Of a DNA stretch of 64,000 bases, positions 44,461 to 56,345 are shown in pieces; within the stretch, counting starts at the first letter, position 1, and every line of letters starts with the position of its first letter. Position numbers and translations under genes: made by a program. The DNA comes from Larix sibirica (Eukaryota > Streptophyta > Pinopsida > Pinales > Pinaceae). The notes beneath the pieces were generated by a model. The model worked only from the letters and a program-made list of their open reading frames with translations, did not search any database and was not told where the DNA came from. The stretch lies in assembly GCA_004151065.3 (NCBI GenBank), contig NWUY0305023538.1, forward strand, positions 1 to 64,000. The letters run 5' to 3'.

Positions 44461-45555
44461 CTGGGTGTCAGGTAGGACAGTCAGGGAAGTGGGTGATGCC
44501 TGCCCGGAGAGTTCTTGATTGAAGGCCCACATGAGGGAGGTTATTACTACTACCCACATTATAGGAGTATCCACGGACTACAATCATCCAACAGAGGGGT
44601 GGTCCAGCGGACGGACGAATGAAAGACATCGACCGAGAGGATAAGTTACCCATCAATACATCGTTAGACCCATCATAGCTAGAATAAATGTTACCCTTCT
44701 ATGGCCGAGAGGATAAGGCCCCAACTTACCACATACCCGAGTCACCTTCAAAACATGATACATCCGCCAAACACGGTACGGTACGAGGCTGGGTGAGTGA
44801 GGGAATAACAGCCATAGGGTAATTGCCGCCCCTAATTGCCGCCGGTAGTTTATCATAGCCACGTTCCGAATTTACAGTTATTGCTTGGATTGGATTGGCT
44901 CGACTGGCCTGGGCTCCTGGGAGATTCAGCTTGGCTTGGTTACTCAGATGGGCTTGGTTATTCCGCTTGGATACTTGGCTTGGATACCAGTTATAGATAA
45001 CATACTAATTCCTTATTTTTGTCTTATAAAATCTCCCTTTATAAATGCATTCAAAAAGAGTATGTGAGAAAGGAAAAAGGTCAATGATAAGTTTTTGTGA
45101 AATCAGTTCAATCCAACAGTGAGCTCACTGGGAGAGTAGCTTAGAAAAAAAGGCTAAGCTAGGGGTATCAGTCTGCGCATATGGACCCTTAGTGGTGCTC
45201 TGGCGAGCTGGAGAGAAGCAAGGAGCGCGATGGTTTTATTCGAGATTTATCGTAAGTGAAAGTAGCAAGGATCGATGAGATAAGAGCGCCCTTTAGGTTT
45301 ATTATGGGCCGTGCTAAGCCCGATGCGGAACTTGTTCTTTTCCTCCATCATGCATGAATCGCGCCAGACAAAAAGAATCAATCATGATGAGTTCTCCGCT
45401 TGCTTATCCTTTAGTCGAATCTATTTATAAGTGGATTGAATGAAGAAGTGGGTGGTAACTACGAATCACGATCCATCCATTCGAATTGATCGACCAATGG
45501 CCAAATTATGGATAACCATTTCCATGTGCTTACAAAAATTAGGCGTTTTATGTTG
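44461..45555. other. Spacer with minor repeats
   Basis: 44774-44790 is a GGTACGGTACG word. 44884-44990 (GGATTGGCTCGACTGGCC, GGCTTGGTTACTC, TTGGATACTTGGC) is a minus copy of the CCGAGTAACCAAG family. No gene is seen. Confidence 0.4.
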
Positions 45556-46668
45556 CTATTCTGGAAATGACTCGATGTATGCTTCATTCTAAGCAAATGG
45601 ATCCTAAATTTTTTGTTTTTTTTTTGGGGGGGGGGGAAGTAGTTGTCTGTGAAACTCACATCATCAACCGGACACCTACCCGTGTTGTTCAAGGAATGAC
45701 TCCCTATGAGAAATGGTATGGCACCAATACTGAGGTTTAACATTTTCTCATTTTTGGATCAAGTGCCTGGGCCCATATCCCCTAGTAAGAGTGAAACAAA
45801 TTGGAGCCTAAAAGTAACTGTTGCATTCTGGCGGGTTATACCAAAATTGACCGGGCATCTCATCCATATGATCCTTCCACTCACAAGGTGAATGAACGTA
45901 GAGATGTTGTCTTTGATGAAGTTATTACTCATGGTCCGTTGAGATCTTTTCCACTTATTTTTATTGACAATTTGCAGATGATTTCAGTAGACCTCTCTCC
46001 TCGACACTTTTATAAGGATTATTTTCCTATGTGTGTTTCCTCAAGCACTCTTTCTACAGTAATTGGGTAGATGGATATTGTGGATCTCACCCTACAAAAG
46101 TGTTTTATATAATGATTGCACCTTCTAGCACTCCTTTTCCAGTAGCTTAGAAACTCAATAATGTTATTGCAGATCTCTCGCATCCAGTTCCTCTATTCCA
46201 TACTCTCTTTGTGGGTTGTATCTACTCTTTCATAATCTGCCAAAATTATTCTGCCTATAGGTGAACTCGGTCCTCGTTGGAAGCCTCCTGCACCACGGGC
46301 CCTTCTCACCAAGGTAGACACTTATAGAGATCCCTCTACTTATAATAAGGCTCAAAATTCTCCGGAATGGGAGGCCACTATCTCTGCTGAATATGAGGCT
46401 CTAATCAAAAATAATACTTGGAACTTGGTACCCTTACCCAAGGGTAAGAATATTGTTGGCCGTAAATGGGTCTACAAGACCCAGTATGGTGTTGATGGAC
46501 AGATTTACAAGCGCATAAGGCTCTAGGCTTGTTGCTTAAGGATTCTCGCAAAAGGAAGGCATTGGCTACACAATGAGACCTCTGCTCCGGTTGCTAGGAT
46601 GGACTCAATATATATAATACTATCTATAGCCTATTCACAAATATGGGAAGTTAATCAGATGGATGTCT
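45555..46668 (+). mobile_element. Broken Ty1/copia retrotransposon: integrase end and start of reverse transcriptase
   Basis: Successive runs match the copia polyprotein in order: integrase C-terminal words CMLHSKQMDPKF, NRTPTRVVQGMTPYEKWYG, FGSSAWAH, KIDRASHPYDPSTHKV and RRDVVFDEV; a linker with LGPRWKPPAPR; then reverse transcriptase N-terminal words EWEATISAEYEALIKNNTW, GRKWVYKTQYGVDGQIYK, RLVA, FSQKEGIGYT, ETSAPVARMDSI and NQMDV. Several stops (for example after TNTEV, near 45738) and frameshifts break it, a poly-G run sits at about 45625, and it ends abruptly before the catalytic D and YVDD motifs. It is a dead nuclear-type element fragment. Its 3' break abuts TGTTAACATCCC at 46670. Confidence 0.9.
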
Positions 46669-46689
46669 GTTAACATCCCAAATTGCACC

Positions 46690-47850
46690 ATTGCAATTAT
46701 AATGTTAGTTTCCAAAACTGTTCAATCAGATCAGCATTATTTGTAGAGAGAAGTACAACAATCATAATGGACGGGTTCGTCGCCATACTTACCAGTTTTA
46801 TGCTTAGAGGTGAGCCTTTACTCTGTGTTTGAATGAGATAGAGATCAATTTTGGTTTGTTCAAGAAGGATGAAGCAGCATGTGTAAGCATAAAACAGAGA
46901 GAGGATGTGAGTGGGTGGGGTTGCCCCATTTACTGGTTCCAACGCATCAGTGCAATTTCTTTTAAGAGTTTTTTATAGTAGGAGTTCCAAAGAATATGAG
47001 TGCTTACCTTGTAGCGCTAAAATGAATCTCCAGATCAGCGCTTTGTATGGTGGTTAGAGGTTCTCACTTTGCCTCTCATCCTGACAGTGAAGTCCATAAA
47101 CATATATGCTATTTTGAATTGCCCTTGCACCTAAAAAGTGCTCAAAAGAAATATTTACTATTGACTAAATATCAAATGAAATTAAAGGTTTAAATACCTT
47201 CTCCTACAGCGGATTTGAGTTCTAGCCTGCATTGGAATTCTTACATCATAGGCGTAGTCATCAGAGGGTAATGAAGGATTCACAAAAAGATTAAGGCTGG
47301 GCCGACCTTTGTTAAAGGATTCCAAATTATTTAGGACTGAGCCGACCAAAGTCGGTTTTTTGCCAACATATGATGATGTATGCTTGCTAGGATAGTTAGT
47401 ATTAATAAGTAGGGTTTTCATTCCAATACCCAAAGCGTTTTCAACACCAGGTCAGTGCTCTGATTTAAGGGTTTATCTTATTTAAAGCGTAATAATTAGG
47501 TTTATTTACTTCTGTGCTAGGACTCGACCGTTAGGGAGAGTGGTTGAGAAGCAAGTTGGTAGTGTTTGCGGCAACAAGTAATCTCCATTAGTGACCTGTT
47601 CAAGGGTTTTAACTGTTAACAAGCCAGAATGAATTTGTCTTGGAGCTTTGACCTATCCTTATAACAACAGAAGGAGGGCGCACTTACCATTGTTGTGTGA
47701 ATGCCAAAACCCTTGTGTAGTTGAAGAAGCTTATTGTGGGCACTTCCCTGCCCTGTGCTTGCAGCAGAAAGGCACTTTGTATAGAGCCTGGGCAGATCTT
47801 TTAAAAGGGAAGTGTGTAAACAATTTGAATAAGCAAAACCAGGATTCAAA
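46690..47850 (-). pseudogene. Candidate nuclear gene fragment with spliceosomal exon borders
   Basis: On the minus strand, exon-like runs are followed by donor-type sequences. An exon ending ...HKGFGIHTTM meets GTAAGTGCG (about 47690). A run of about 75 codons from ALGIGMKTLLINTNYPS through KPTLVGSVLNNLESFN and SDDYAYDVRIPMQARTQI ends at AAG before GTATTTAAA (about 47194). An acceptor-like TTTTTAG (about 47125) precedes a run with IQNSIYVYGLHCQDERQS (one stop after it) that ends at CTACAAG before GTAAGCAC (about 47000). An unexplained 81-codon frame lies at 46697-46942. Protein identity is unknown. Plant mitochondria splice group II introns, so GT/AG borders point to nuclear DNA. Phase between runs is not fully consistent. 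Confidence 0.4.
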
Positions 47851-47859
47851 GTATTACCA

Positions 47860-48225
47860 AAAGAAGCAGTTCCAAGAGAATTCCCGGGCTCATTCCAAGC
47901 AGCACCAGTTGAGGCATTCCTTAGCCACGTGGGGCATAAATGTAATTATTTCACAATCAGTAGAAGGAGCGGCATTACCAGTATCAGAATTTTAAGCAAC
48001 ACCAGTGGAATCAACATCATAAGTTGAAGGAGCACTCTTCCCTGGATTATTTCCATCCACATTTGCATCATCAGTTGAAGCATCAGCACGACCGCCTCAT
48101 ATGCACCAGTTTAAACGGAATTACCAGCCTCAGTTCCCGGAGCAGTCCCAAGAGGATCATTTCTAGCAGCTGTAGAAGGAGCAGAATTACCAGGAACACA
48201 AGGAGCCCCAGTACCTTGGTGAGAA
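47860..48225 (-). repeat. ACTGCT word-repeat family, block 6
   Basis: AGCAGTTCCAAGAGAATTCCC, CAGTTGAGGCATTCC, AGTAGAAGGAGCGGCATTACC, AAGTTGAAGGAGCAC and CATCAGTTGAAGC are family words in minus orientation. Confidence 0.8.
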
Positions 48226-51200
48226 CGATTACTTTAGTTAGTATAGAGAGGGCTAGGTTAGGCCTTTCACTCAATCTAGTGAGGTAGTACTGGCATCCAC
48301 ACTAGGGAATACGGAGAGGAAGGAGCAGTAGGAAAGGCAGGCATGGAGTTGGCCACACGAGGTAATATGGAGAGGAAGGGGGTATTCAGGCAGACATGGA
48401 GGAGCTATTAAGCCAGTTGCTTGTGCACGCTTATAAGGGAAAGCATGGAGGAAGGAAGGTGGGTGGGGGGAAGGGTCCTCGTTTTGAGGAAATAATACAG
48501 GTATTATTCCATCTGGGTTCCAGAACTTGCATTTTTCCTTTTGCAACAAATAGCTCATTTCATGCATGTAAGGTTTATCCCATTCATCCATCAAATAAAG
48601 CACAGGTGGCAGCATAACGAAGGGAGGGGTTATATGTTAAAAATAAAAATACATAGGAAATACCATATTAAGATGCAGTTTTTGCTGCTTCGTCTCATGA
48701 ATTCGGAAAAATAACAAATAGTGGTGGTGCCTTATATCAGGCAGAGTGAGTATTCAAGTAAGAAACATGATCATGACAATTATAATAATAAGCATGATGC
48801 GTATGGAAAGAATTTGTACCTCGAGATGTGAAAATTGTCTTACGCCATATGTACTGGATATTCTAGCGGTTGGGGTCGGCACTTAGAGCATTCATATTTA
48901 CTTTATGAGTGTACAGAATTAATGGAAGTTGGAACTACAGCGACCCACCCAGTCTTTGATCGTTGGATCGTCGAAACCGCCTTCTTTAATTGATTCGCTA
49001 CAACCCCCTCCCTCTGACATTGGACAGGCTTGCTTTAATTTATGTTGCTTGCTTGGGCAGAACATTGCATGCAATTTACCTTTTAATAGCCTACTTGCTG
49101 CATTAATGTAAGTGCAACCTAGCGTGGCAACTTTCCTATTTAGGAACTTTAGGAACTACTCCCAGAACTTTAGCAGAGAGATATCCTCGGAACTTCAGCT
49201 GAGATCGTGGAATTCTCGGATTGGAACTGTCTTCCTTTATTTCAAAACTACTCGCCTATTTAATGCCCCCACCTTAAGACCTAGCCCTATACCACTAACT
49301 GAATGAAGTGCTTAGTGAGTCGGGTCGGGTACTGCTATGAACCTCTTATCAGCACCCTATTATATAGAACCTGGATCTAGCAGTAGTGACAAAGAATCCT
49401 GGGGCATCACTGATGTGTTTTTTTGGAATACTTAATATGTCTGTGTACTCACAACCACCTGCAGCCTAGGTTTCAAATTTAGTGCAAAGAAACCAACTAC
49501 CTGACATTTCTACTGTGAACATGGTGGAGTAGTGCCGGCATCTTCAGAACTAATAGTGAAGTCTTCCATTTGCTTGTTGATACTGGTGGCGCTTACCAGC
49601 TAGCTGGGCATTTACGTCCTATTGGCAGACTACTTATTGGAAGGAAAAGGTCAACTATATTATATATTGAATATACTGGATGTAACTGATAGAGGATCTC
49701 CCATGGACTCATGCTTATATGTGGATAACTTATCTTCTCTTTCCTATAAGCTGAAGCGGGAAAGGGTAAGGCGGCATGCATACCCCAGAGAGAAACTTCC
49801 TTAAATGGCATTATGACTGGTCCTATTAAAATAAGGAAGTGATGAAGATCTTATTAGAACTAGTTGTGTTCATAGTCAGTGAATGAATAAATTTGGAATA
49901 TTTATTTATCAGTATCATTTATTTTGGAACTAGGATGGGTGGGGGACTTTTCATATTGTTGTTGTTCGTTGCACTCATGCATAGATAAAAAAGGTGCGAT
50001 CGGAACCTGTAGAATAAGGAAGACAGCATAGTGTCATGGGCTTTACTTGGAGGAGGCTCTACTAACTGTCAGAGCCAGAACATATAGCAGATGTGGTGGT
50101 ATTTTTCTTTTTTATAGTAAATGGGACGTATCGATCAAAAATTGAAGTGAGTGGAGATGCGAGTAGCATATGTTCGAACATAAATATGCAAGTAAACCCT
50201 TCTTATATATGCAAATTTTGACCAATTTGGTAAAATGTCTAGACGCAACATTGTATATTTACGTATTGGACTGGGCCTGGACAAGGTACAGTCTCCATGC
50301 AAGCTTTTTATAGTAAGAGGTTGTAGTAGGTCCGGCTTTTATAGTAAAGTCTGTTAGTTTATTTCTCCCAGCTGGGTGATCCTATGGGGCAAAGGATAGG
50401 ATACTAGAGTTCTTCTTAGCCTGGACGTAGATATGGCTGCGAGGTAGGTCTTATGGTTGTTAGGTTTCCCAGCTAGGTCTCAAGGTTTTATTTCTTGGCA
50501 AATAAAGGACACAACAATTAGGCTTATTAGCTGGATAGCTCAAGGGATATATGATGAGATCATATTTAAACACGTAAGCACCATACCAGGTGTGGGCCTG
50601 GGTGCTAGGGCATATTGCTTCTAATTGAGAAACATTCATAAAGTCTATAGTTTCTTAACAGGAATTTCCAGTTTATTTCCCAGACGAGGTTGGTTTGAAA
50701 GGCTTAAACAGAACGTGTCTGCTTGAAGTCCTCTCCTTCTATTGGTTCAACACATATTTCCATTTGTTTGTTGCACCCACCAGACATGGAGAAGTGATTA
50801 GTTGCACCAGGTAATTAATGCAATAATTAGTAAGTTGCACCTCACTCAACTCTCGGTATGGGTTCTGGCATTTACCTAAATTGAAAGGATTGCTAGTGCC
50901 ATAACCCCTTAGCCGTAGCTTGCCATGTACTGTACTGTGCCGGGAGCATACGCCACTAACAGAATCAAAGCCGTTACTTAAGCTGTTCATCACAAATCGT
51001 TGTTAAGCCACTAGCAGCACAAGCTATGATTGCCTTATATAAATGAATATACCACCCGTGCATAATAAACTTATATCATCATGTTTTTACCTCTCCCTCC
51101 TACCTTTGTTTCGCGCGATGGCGGCCCTCAACACTACTGGGTCGAGCGGGTTCGTTGCTTGATCTCCTAGCGTCCGATCGATGTATAAAGACCCTCACCC

Positions 51201-51440
51201 TCTAACCCCCTCTGGTATCCCCTCTGATTGTTTCCTCGAAAGCGAACCTACCTTTATTCCTAGCGTTAATTAAATCATTGTGTATGGTTAATATCCAAAG
51301 GTGCATCGTAAATAATGCATCATCGCTCATCAATTCGAGAACATGAATTTGATAACATTTTACTGAATAATGTATTAGCCTAGTATATTTGAGTGGCCTA
51401 GTGGATTAGAGCTAGCGTATTAAAGCGAATTGAACCTCCC
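48226..51440. other. Spacer, nothing recognised
   Basis: 48290-48410 repeats AATACGGAGAGGAAGGAG / AATATGGAGAGGAAGGGGG about 60 bp apart with GGCAGGCATGGAG. 49375-49410 copies the end of 44225-44460. An 84-codon minus frame at 50739-50993 is not recognised. GGCTTTTATAGTAAAG / CTTTTTATAGTAAGAGG near 50308-50350 is a small direct repeat. Confidence 0.4.
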
Positions 51441-51539
51441 TCCAAGTGCTCCTCCATCGTGTCTCTCTGTGCCTATCCATTGAAGAGGGAGTCTCGGCCG
51501 ACAGGCACCGGTGGGGAGGATCTATCTATCGGGTATCAT

Positions 51540-51770
51540 CAAGCGTGAATCGGTACCTCCATACTTGGGATCATTATTTGGTAACAACACCTGTCATTGA
51601 CACTTGGATCGATACCTGGATCAACAGCATTGAGCAGCAGCAGTTACAAGAGTTCTAGCACTGACCATAGCTTGTAGGCATTGACTGTTTCCCGCCGAGT
51701 TGAGTAACCAAGCTAAGCTTATTAGCGGCAGCCGCAGTTCGATTCGATTAGAGTAGCCCAGGAGCCCAGC
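51540..51770 (+). repeat. CATCGAGTG, GAGCTTCATTC and CCGAGTAACC family fragments
   Basis: GTCATTGACACTTGGATCG, ACCTGGATCAACAGCATTGAG, GTTCTAGCACTGACCATAGCTTG and GAGTTGAGTAACCAAGC follow one another, the same order of families as at 43.2-44.4 kb and 55.9-56.3 kb. Confidence 0.45.
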
Positions 51771-52139
51771 CTAGACATAGAATCCATTTACTAAAGCCAT
51801 TCATTCACTGCATGCACCACCGCTCCATTAAAATCACAAATAAAGCCGTTCACAGAATCCATTCAAATCAAGTTGAGGTTGTAACTCCTGTTCCGTGGGG
51901 GTAAGCCGCCCCGTCCCGGGGTATGGGGTAAATAAACTCTCTCGGTTATGTGTTTAAGGGTTCCTTCTCTTCTGTCATCTATTTCAAAGTAATTCAAAGT
52001 ACTTCTTTGCGGTAAGGGGACTTTCCTCTGTTCGGGTGGTAACCGATGGGGCAATTAGAAAGCAAGCAACCGTGGGCAAGTTCTTTATCTCCAGGTGGAG
52101 CAATATATTCTATAAAGTAAGAACTTCGGCAAGCAAAAA

Positions 52140-52275
52140 GTTCGAGGCAGGTGCGGATTGACCCGAATGCGTGGGGGGATGCAGTAATGGTAATGCGAGC
52201 GTGATGCGGGTAAGCGGGCGAATCGTGGAATGCGCATATTGTGAATGCTGGGGATGCCATATGGGAATGATGTGG
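52140..52275 (-). repeat. CATTCCCGC family, minus copy
   Basis: GGGGGGATGCAGTAATGG, TAATGCGAGCGTGATGCGGG, GGAATGCGC and GTGAATGCTGGGGATGCC repeat at 9 to 12 bp and complement the words at 655-800 and 61125-61235. Confidence 0.5.
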
Positions 52276-52439
52276 ACGTTCGTTATAGAGGTATAAAGTG
52301 ATAGAGCTAATTATTCAGTGAACGAGGGGTACGTGATCTTGTTGGGACGTGTGATTGGGTCAGTGGGAACTTTCCTCTCCAGAAGACTAATCAGTAGCTT
52401 GCGAAGCGGCCCACTCCAGAAGTCTGTTTTGTGTGTTGT

Positions 52440-52620
52440 GTCTTTTAGCACCCGCCTCACTTCGAATATGCAATCCAATTTGGTCAATCACTGCCTCTGC
52501 CGGAGTTTACTGCATGCATGCGGAATACATTTATTTATTCCATGCACGCCACCCGCCAGTCCAATGGTCTCTGCTCTAAGAATCTATTCAGTTTCGATTA
52601 AAGAAGTAAACCAAATCTAG
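52440..52620 (+). repeat. Diverged duplicate segment, copy 2 (partner 18720-18985)
   Basis: Ordered word matches to copy 1 are given there. A 100-codon frame (52318-52620, GTG start) ends in YSVSIKEVNQI, matching HSVSINEVNKI of copy 1. No function is recognised. Confidence 0.5.
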
Positions 52621-53238
52621 CTTCGATTCATGGCATAGTAGTTGGTGGTGGGCCCGGACACTTATGGGAGTTAGTCGATTGATGCCACACATAGTTGGAG
52701 GTGAGGCGGTACCACCGGACACAGGATACATCGTTACAATTGGGTAGTCCACCCGTTCTCGAATCACACATTAAGAACCAACTCACCAACACCTGCCTTC
52801 CCATCGAACCAGTACCGACAACCCCTGCCCTACCTTAGGACGGATAAACACCGACATCCGATTCTTGATTTATTCGCCACCGTAGGTAAGTGACAATGAA
52901 AATGTAATCTTCCCCTGGCTACTCAACTGGTGGGAACTTGGTTTAATCTCTTCTCTTATGGTATAAACCATGGGGAACTCAATCAATATCACGTATGAAA
53001 ACAACTTGGCTCAATAAAACCCGTATGGTGTAAACTTTGGAACTCAATAAAGAAATAGTATTCAGTGAGCTACAACGTAAAGAAGTCATTGCAGCTACTC
53101 CTGCAGATACACACATGGAGCTACTTACAGGGGCCTAATCCCCATAGGTTACTCAATGGGGATTAATCTACCGGTCTATGCATTGATGCCAATAATCCAT
53201 CAGTCACCGGACGGAATGAGGTCCCCCCCATTCCCAGT
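52621..53238. other. Spacer, nothing recognised
   Basis: 53090-53150 is the partner of 39310-39390. AACTCAATCAATATCACGTATG and TTGGAACTCAATAAAG near 52976-53050 are loosely repeated. No gene is seen. Confidence 0.4.
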
Positions 53239-53239
53239 T

Positions 53240-54020
53240 GCTAATATAATGATGAGGCTGGGAATAATAATATAATAATAATAATAATGTTGGTTCAACT
53301 GCTGATTGAAATAATCCCATTTCAACTGATGCTTGGAATAATGCTGATGGGAACGCGGGAATGCTCTTTATAATGAGGCTTATGCTGGGATTACTATTTG
53401 GACTAATAATAATTCTGCTAATGTGAATTATGCTCCTTCGACAGCTTCTGGAAATTATCCTGGTAATGAGGAGGCTGGGGATCCCATTTAAACTGGTTAA
53501 ACTGGTGCTTCTTTAAATGACCCTAGTAATGCCGGTCGTAGTGCTGCTCCTTCAACTGCTCATTCAAATTATAATGGAAATTTTGGTTCTACAGGTGTTG
53601 ATGGGGCTCTATATTCTATTTATATTGGTTAAACTGATGCTTCTTTAAATGATCCTGGGAATAATGTTGAGAATGTTGTTGCTCCTTCAACTGCTTCTGG
53701 AGATGCTTCTAATTCTTTGGCTGGTGCAGCTGGTAATGATGCCCCGGGAAATGAGGCTGGGAATGAATAGGCTGGTAATATTGCTCCTTCAACCGCTTAT
53801 TGGAATAACCCTGGTAATACTGCTCTGGAAACTGATTATGCTGGGGATTATGCTGGTGGGATAAATACTGTGCCCGCTCTACTTATGAGACCCTGTCCAA
53901 ATAGCTTATGGTAAGTGTCTGCTGGGAACAATGCTTATATGGCTGCTCCTTCAAATGCTCCTAGGAATTATGTTGGTTCAATTGCTTCTTCTTGTGCTTC
54001 TTGTGCTTCTTCAACATCAA
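53240..54020 (+). repeat. ACTGCT word-repeat family, block 7 (plus)
   Basis: GTTGGTTCAACTGCTG, AATAATGCTGATGGGAACGC, GCTCCTTCAACTGCT, GGAAATTATCCTGGTAATG and AAACTGGTGCTTCTTTAAATGA fill the segment in plus orientation. GGTTAAACTG-TGCTTCTTTAAATGA-CCT occurs twice (about 53494 and 53628). An ATAATAATA run opens the block at about 53264. Confidence 0.8.
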
Positions 54021-55384
54021 CTTTTCATTGAGTGCATTATCCACTAGTATTGAGTCCCGGCATCTAAACTTCTCTGTATTTACTATTGACAAAGAGTCCT
54101 GCCATTTAGTGATCAAGTAGTGGTATTGAGTGGATCAACCTCTGGATCGGCTATGCTTTGCTATTATAGAGAACCTTACTGAAAGGGTATAGTTCAGTAG
54201 GGATAAAATCCATTTATTTAATAGATCTGATGAGATTTATTGTCCTTGCAAAAAGTAGCAATTTAATTAGACGAAAATGGATAATGAGGATGTTTTACCG
54301 GTATCCAAGTATCCGAGCTGAGTATCTAGGTAGGAACGCCATCGTGTTCCGTATCGGTAAGTGAGGAGGTAGTAGGGTCAAGGGTAGAGAACTCACTTTT
54401 TTCATTAGGCAAAATCGCTGATTGAATGTATGTCAGGCGGACCCATTCCTAAGGGAATGCTGGGGACGTTATAAGGTATGATTTGGGCGTGATCTTGTAA
54501 ATTATGGGTACGCTATTTTGGTAAGATGGGTCATTTTTTCAGCTTGCATTATATAATTTATTAAACAAAATATGATGTGGGCTTGTTGAGGCTTATAGCT
54601 CACGGCTCCCACCCCTCTCAAAATAAACTAAATATATAAATCTGGTGGGCTTTGGCTAGTGTGTGGTGGTGAATTGGACTTGGAAAAGGAAGGATATTTA
54701 TTGGTGTTCAAGGGCTGAGCAAGATCCTTCCCCCTTGACCTTGGTTATCATACTGCTTTAGGAGAGGAAATAAACTTGTTCGTAGCAGCGATCAAAGGTG
54801 GATTGGGCAAATATCCCGGAGGTAGGCCCCTCTATTTTGTTTAGGGCCACTCCCCTAAATCCCTCGATAGTGTAAGCAACCCTATCCTTCCTCTCGTGTA
54901 ACTTCATTGTTGATGGGGTACTTTAAGGGATAATTATTTCCGTTAGGTGTCTTTCTGTAAGCAGTGTGCAGCGTTCTTCAATCCAGGTTTCTAGGTATGG
55001 AGGATTGCTAGGTGAAGCTGTTCCATTAATAGTAAACACATAATGCCAGGAAGTTTGTAAGGTTGTTGCACCCACCTAACCACTCAAATGACTGGTCTTC
55101 CGCTAAGGTTCGCTCAGCTTCCTCCATATTTATTGAAATGGACAATAAATCTGTCATTCGTCCACCACTCATCCTGGTCAGCCTCAGCATAAGAATCCAA
55201 TAAGTATTGGTGATCTCACTCAAACTAGTTCACTTATGCTCCTTCTCTGTTATTGCTCGCGAATCAAAGTAAGTAAGTATCGTGTTTAGCATCCAGTATT
55301 CCAGGATAGAGGGTGTAAAGGGGTACCTTTCAGTGCTGTTGCGGATGGCTTACGAGTAACAAAATGCGGATTGCTAGGTAAGTT
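54021..55384. other. Spacer, nothing firmly recognised
   Basis: 54020-54160 has CATCGAGTG-type words. A 65-codon minus frame at 55026-55223 includes SISINMEEAERTLAEDQSF and reads like protein, but no family is recognised and the neighbours give no support. Confidence 0.35.
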
Positions 55385-55680
55385 CAGAGGTAAGAAGTAA
55401 GGATGAGGTTAAGGCTGTATGAGTGCATAGGGCTGAGGCTAAGTTTAATGATGGTCCAAAGGAGGAGGAGGTTAATGAGGCAGAGGGTCAAAAGAGGAGG
55501 TTCGAGGCAGATTTTTCTAGTATATTCCCACCAAAGGCAGTATGGATTAGGTACCCAAGGAAGGAAGCCCCCCCCCACCCAATAAATACTTAAGTCCCCA
55601 AGGCTGAGTGCATAGGCTGTAGGGTCCGGGGATGAGGTTGAAAAGAGTCCCAATGATTGCGTTATATAAGTGAATATCCC
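55385..55680 (+). repeat. Degenerate AAGGCTGAGT / GCATAGG repeat, copy 1
   Basis: GTTAAGGCTGTATGAGTGCATAGGGCTGAGG, GGTCCAAAGGAGGAGG, AAGGCTGAGTGCATAGGCTG and GATGAGGTTGAAAAGAG share words with 58785-59235. Long open frames on both strands are due to purine bias. Confidence 0.5.
55568..55593 (+). repeat. C-tract / CACCCAATAAATACTTA motif, copy 1
   Basis: Nine C residues lead into ACCCAATAAATACTTAAG. Copies are at 57360-57380 (ACCCAATAAGTAATTCGG), 58404-58428 (ACCCAATTAATACTTAGG) and, reversed, 33402-33424. C-run length varies. Confidence 0.65.
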
Positions 55681-55804
55681 AAACACCGTGCATAATCACC
55701 ACCTCAAACTAGTTATTCCTCCTGAACTTCTTCTGTCCCCTCCCTGTCTAGCCGATCTTGGCTAGTATCTGTCTTCCGATCTAATCAATCCAGTCAATTT
55801 ATTT

Positions 55805-56345
55805 CAATCTTTCCAGCCCAGCTGATTCGAGTAGAGTATCCAAGCCCATCTGAGTAACCAAACCGAGCAGCCCAACTGATCCTGGGAGCCCATTATAGTG
55901 TACCATCAAAGTATCTGAGTATACCATCCCAACTATGACTGTCATCAAGTGGATTAAAACCTGTAATCGAGTGCATAATAAACACCTGCCAATGAGACTG
56001 GAAATGACGAGCTGCACTGGCTTACTATAGCTTCCAGCACTGACCAGAGCTTCATTCATGCACCGACTAGAGCTTCCATGACTAGAGCTTTTTTCTGTCA
56101 CTGATAAAAGCTTCCTTCGTGCACTTACCGGATCTTCTAGGGGCAATGAGTCTCCAGCCCAGCCCGGTATCCCAGCCCAGCCAAGCGGAGTCGATCAGCA
56201 GATTCGATTGGATCAGCGGATTTTAGCAGCCGCCGGGTAGCCGAGGAGATCGTAGCGGAATAGAGTGGCCAAGTGGGGTCGAGCGGACAAAGCGGAGTCG
56301 AGTAAAGTAGTGAAAGTAAGGAGTATTAAATCCAAGTATCCCCGC
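55805..56345 (+). repeat. CCGAGTATCC, CATCGAGTG and GAGCTTCATTC families together
   Basis: 55805-55890 has GAGTAGAGTATCCAAGCC, GAGTAACCAAACCGAGC. 55925-56000 has GTCATCAAGTGGATTAAAACC and CGAGTGC. 56030-56140 has CAGAGCTTCATTCATGCACC three times in variants. 56150-56345 has AGCCCAGCC, GGAGTCGATC, GTAGCCGAGG and GAGCGGACAAAGCGGAGTCG. Confidence 0.55.

Noticed and set aside
53649-53864. Leu/Met-rich 71-codon ORF
   Set aside because: Out-of-frame reading of ACTGCT-family repeats; the same Leu/Met-rich pattern appears in each block.
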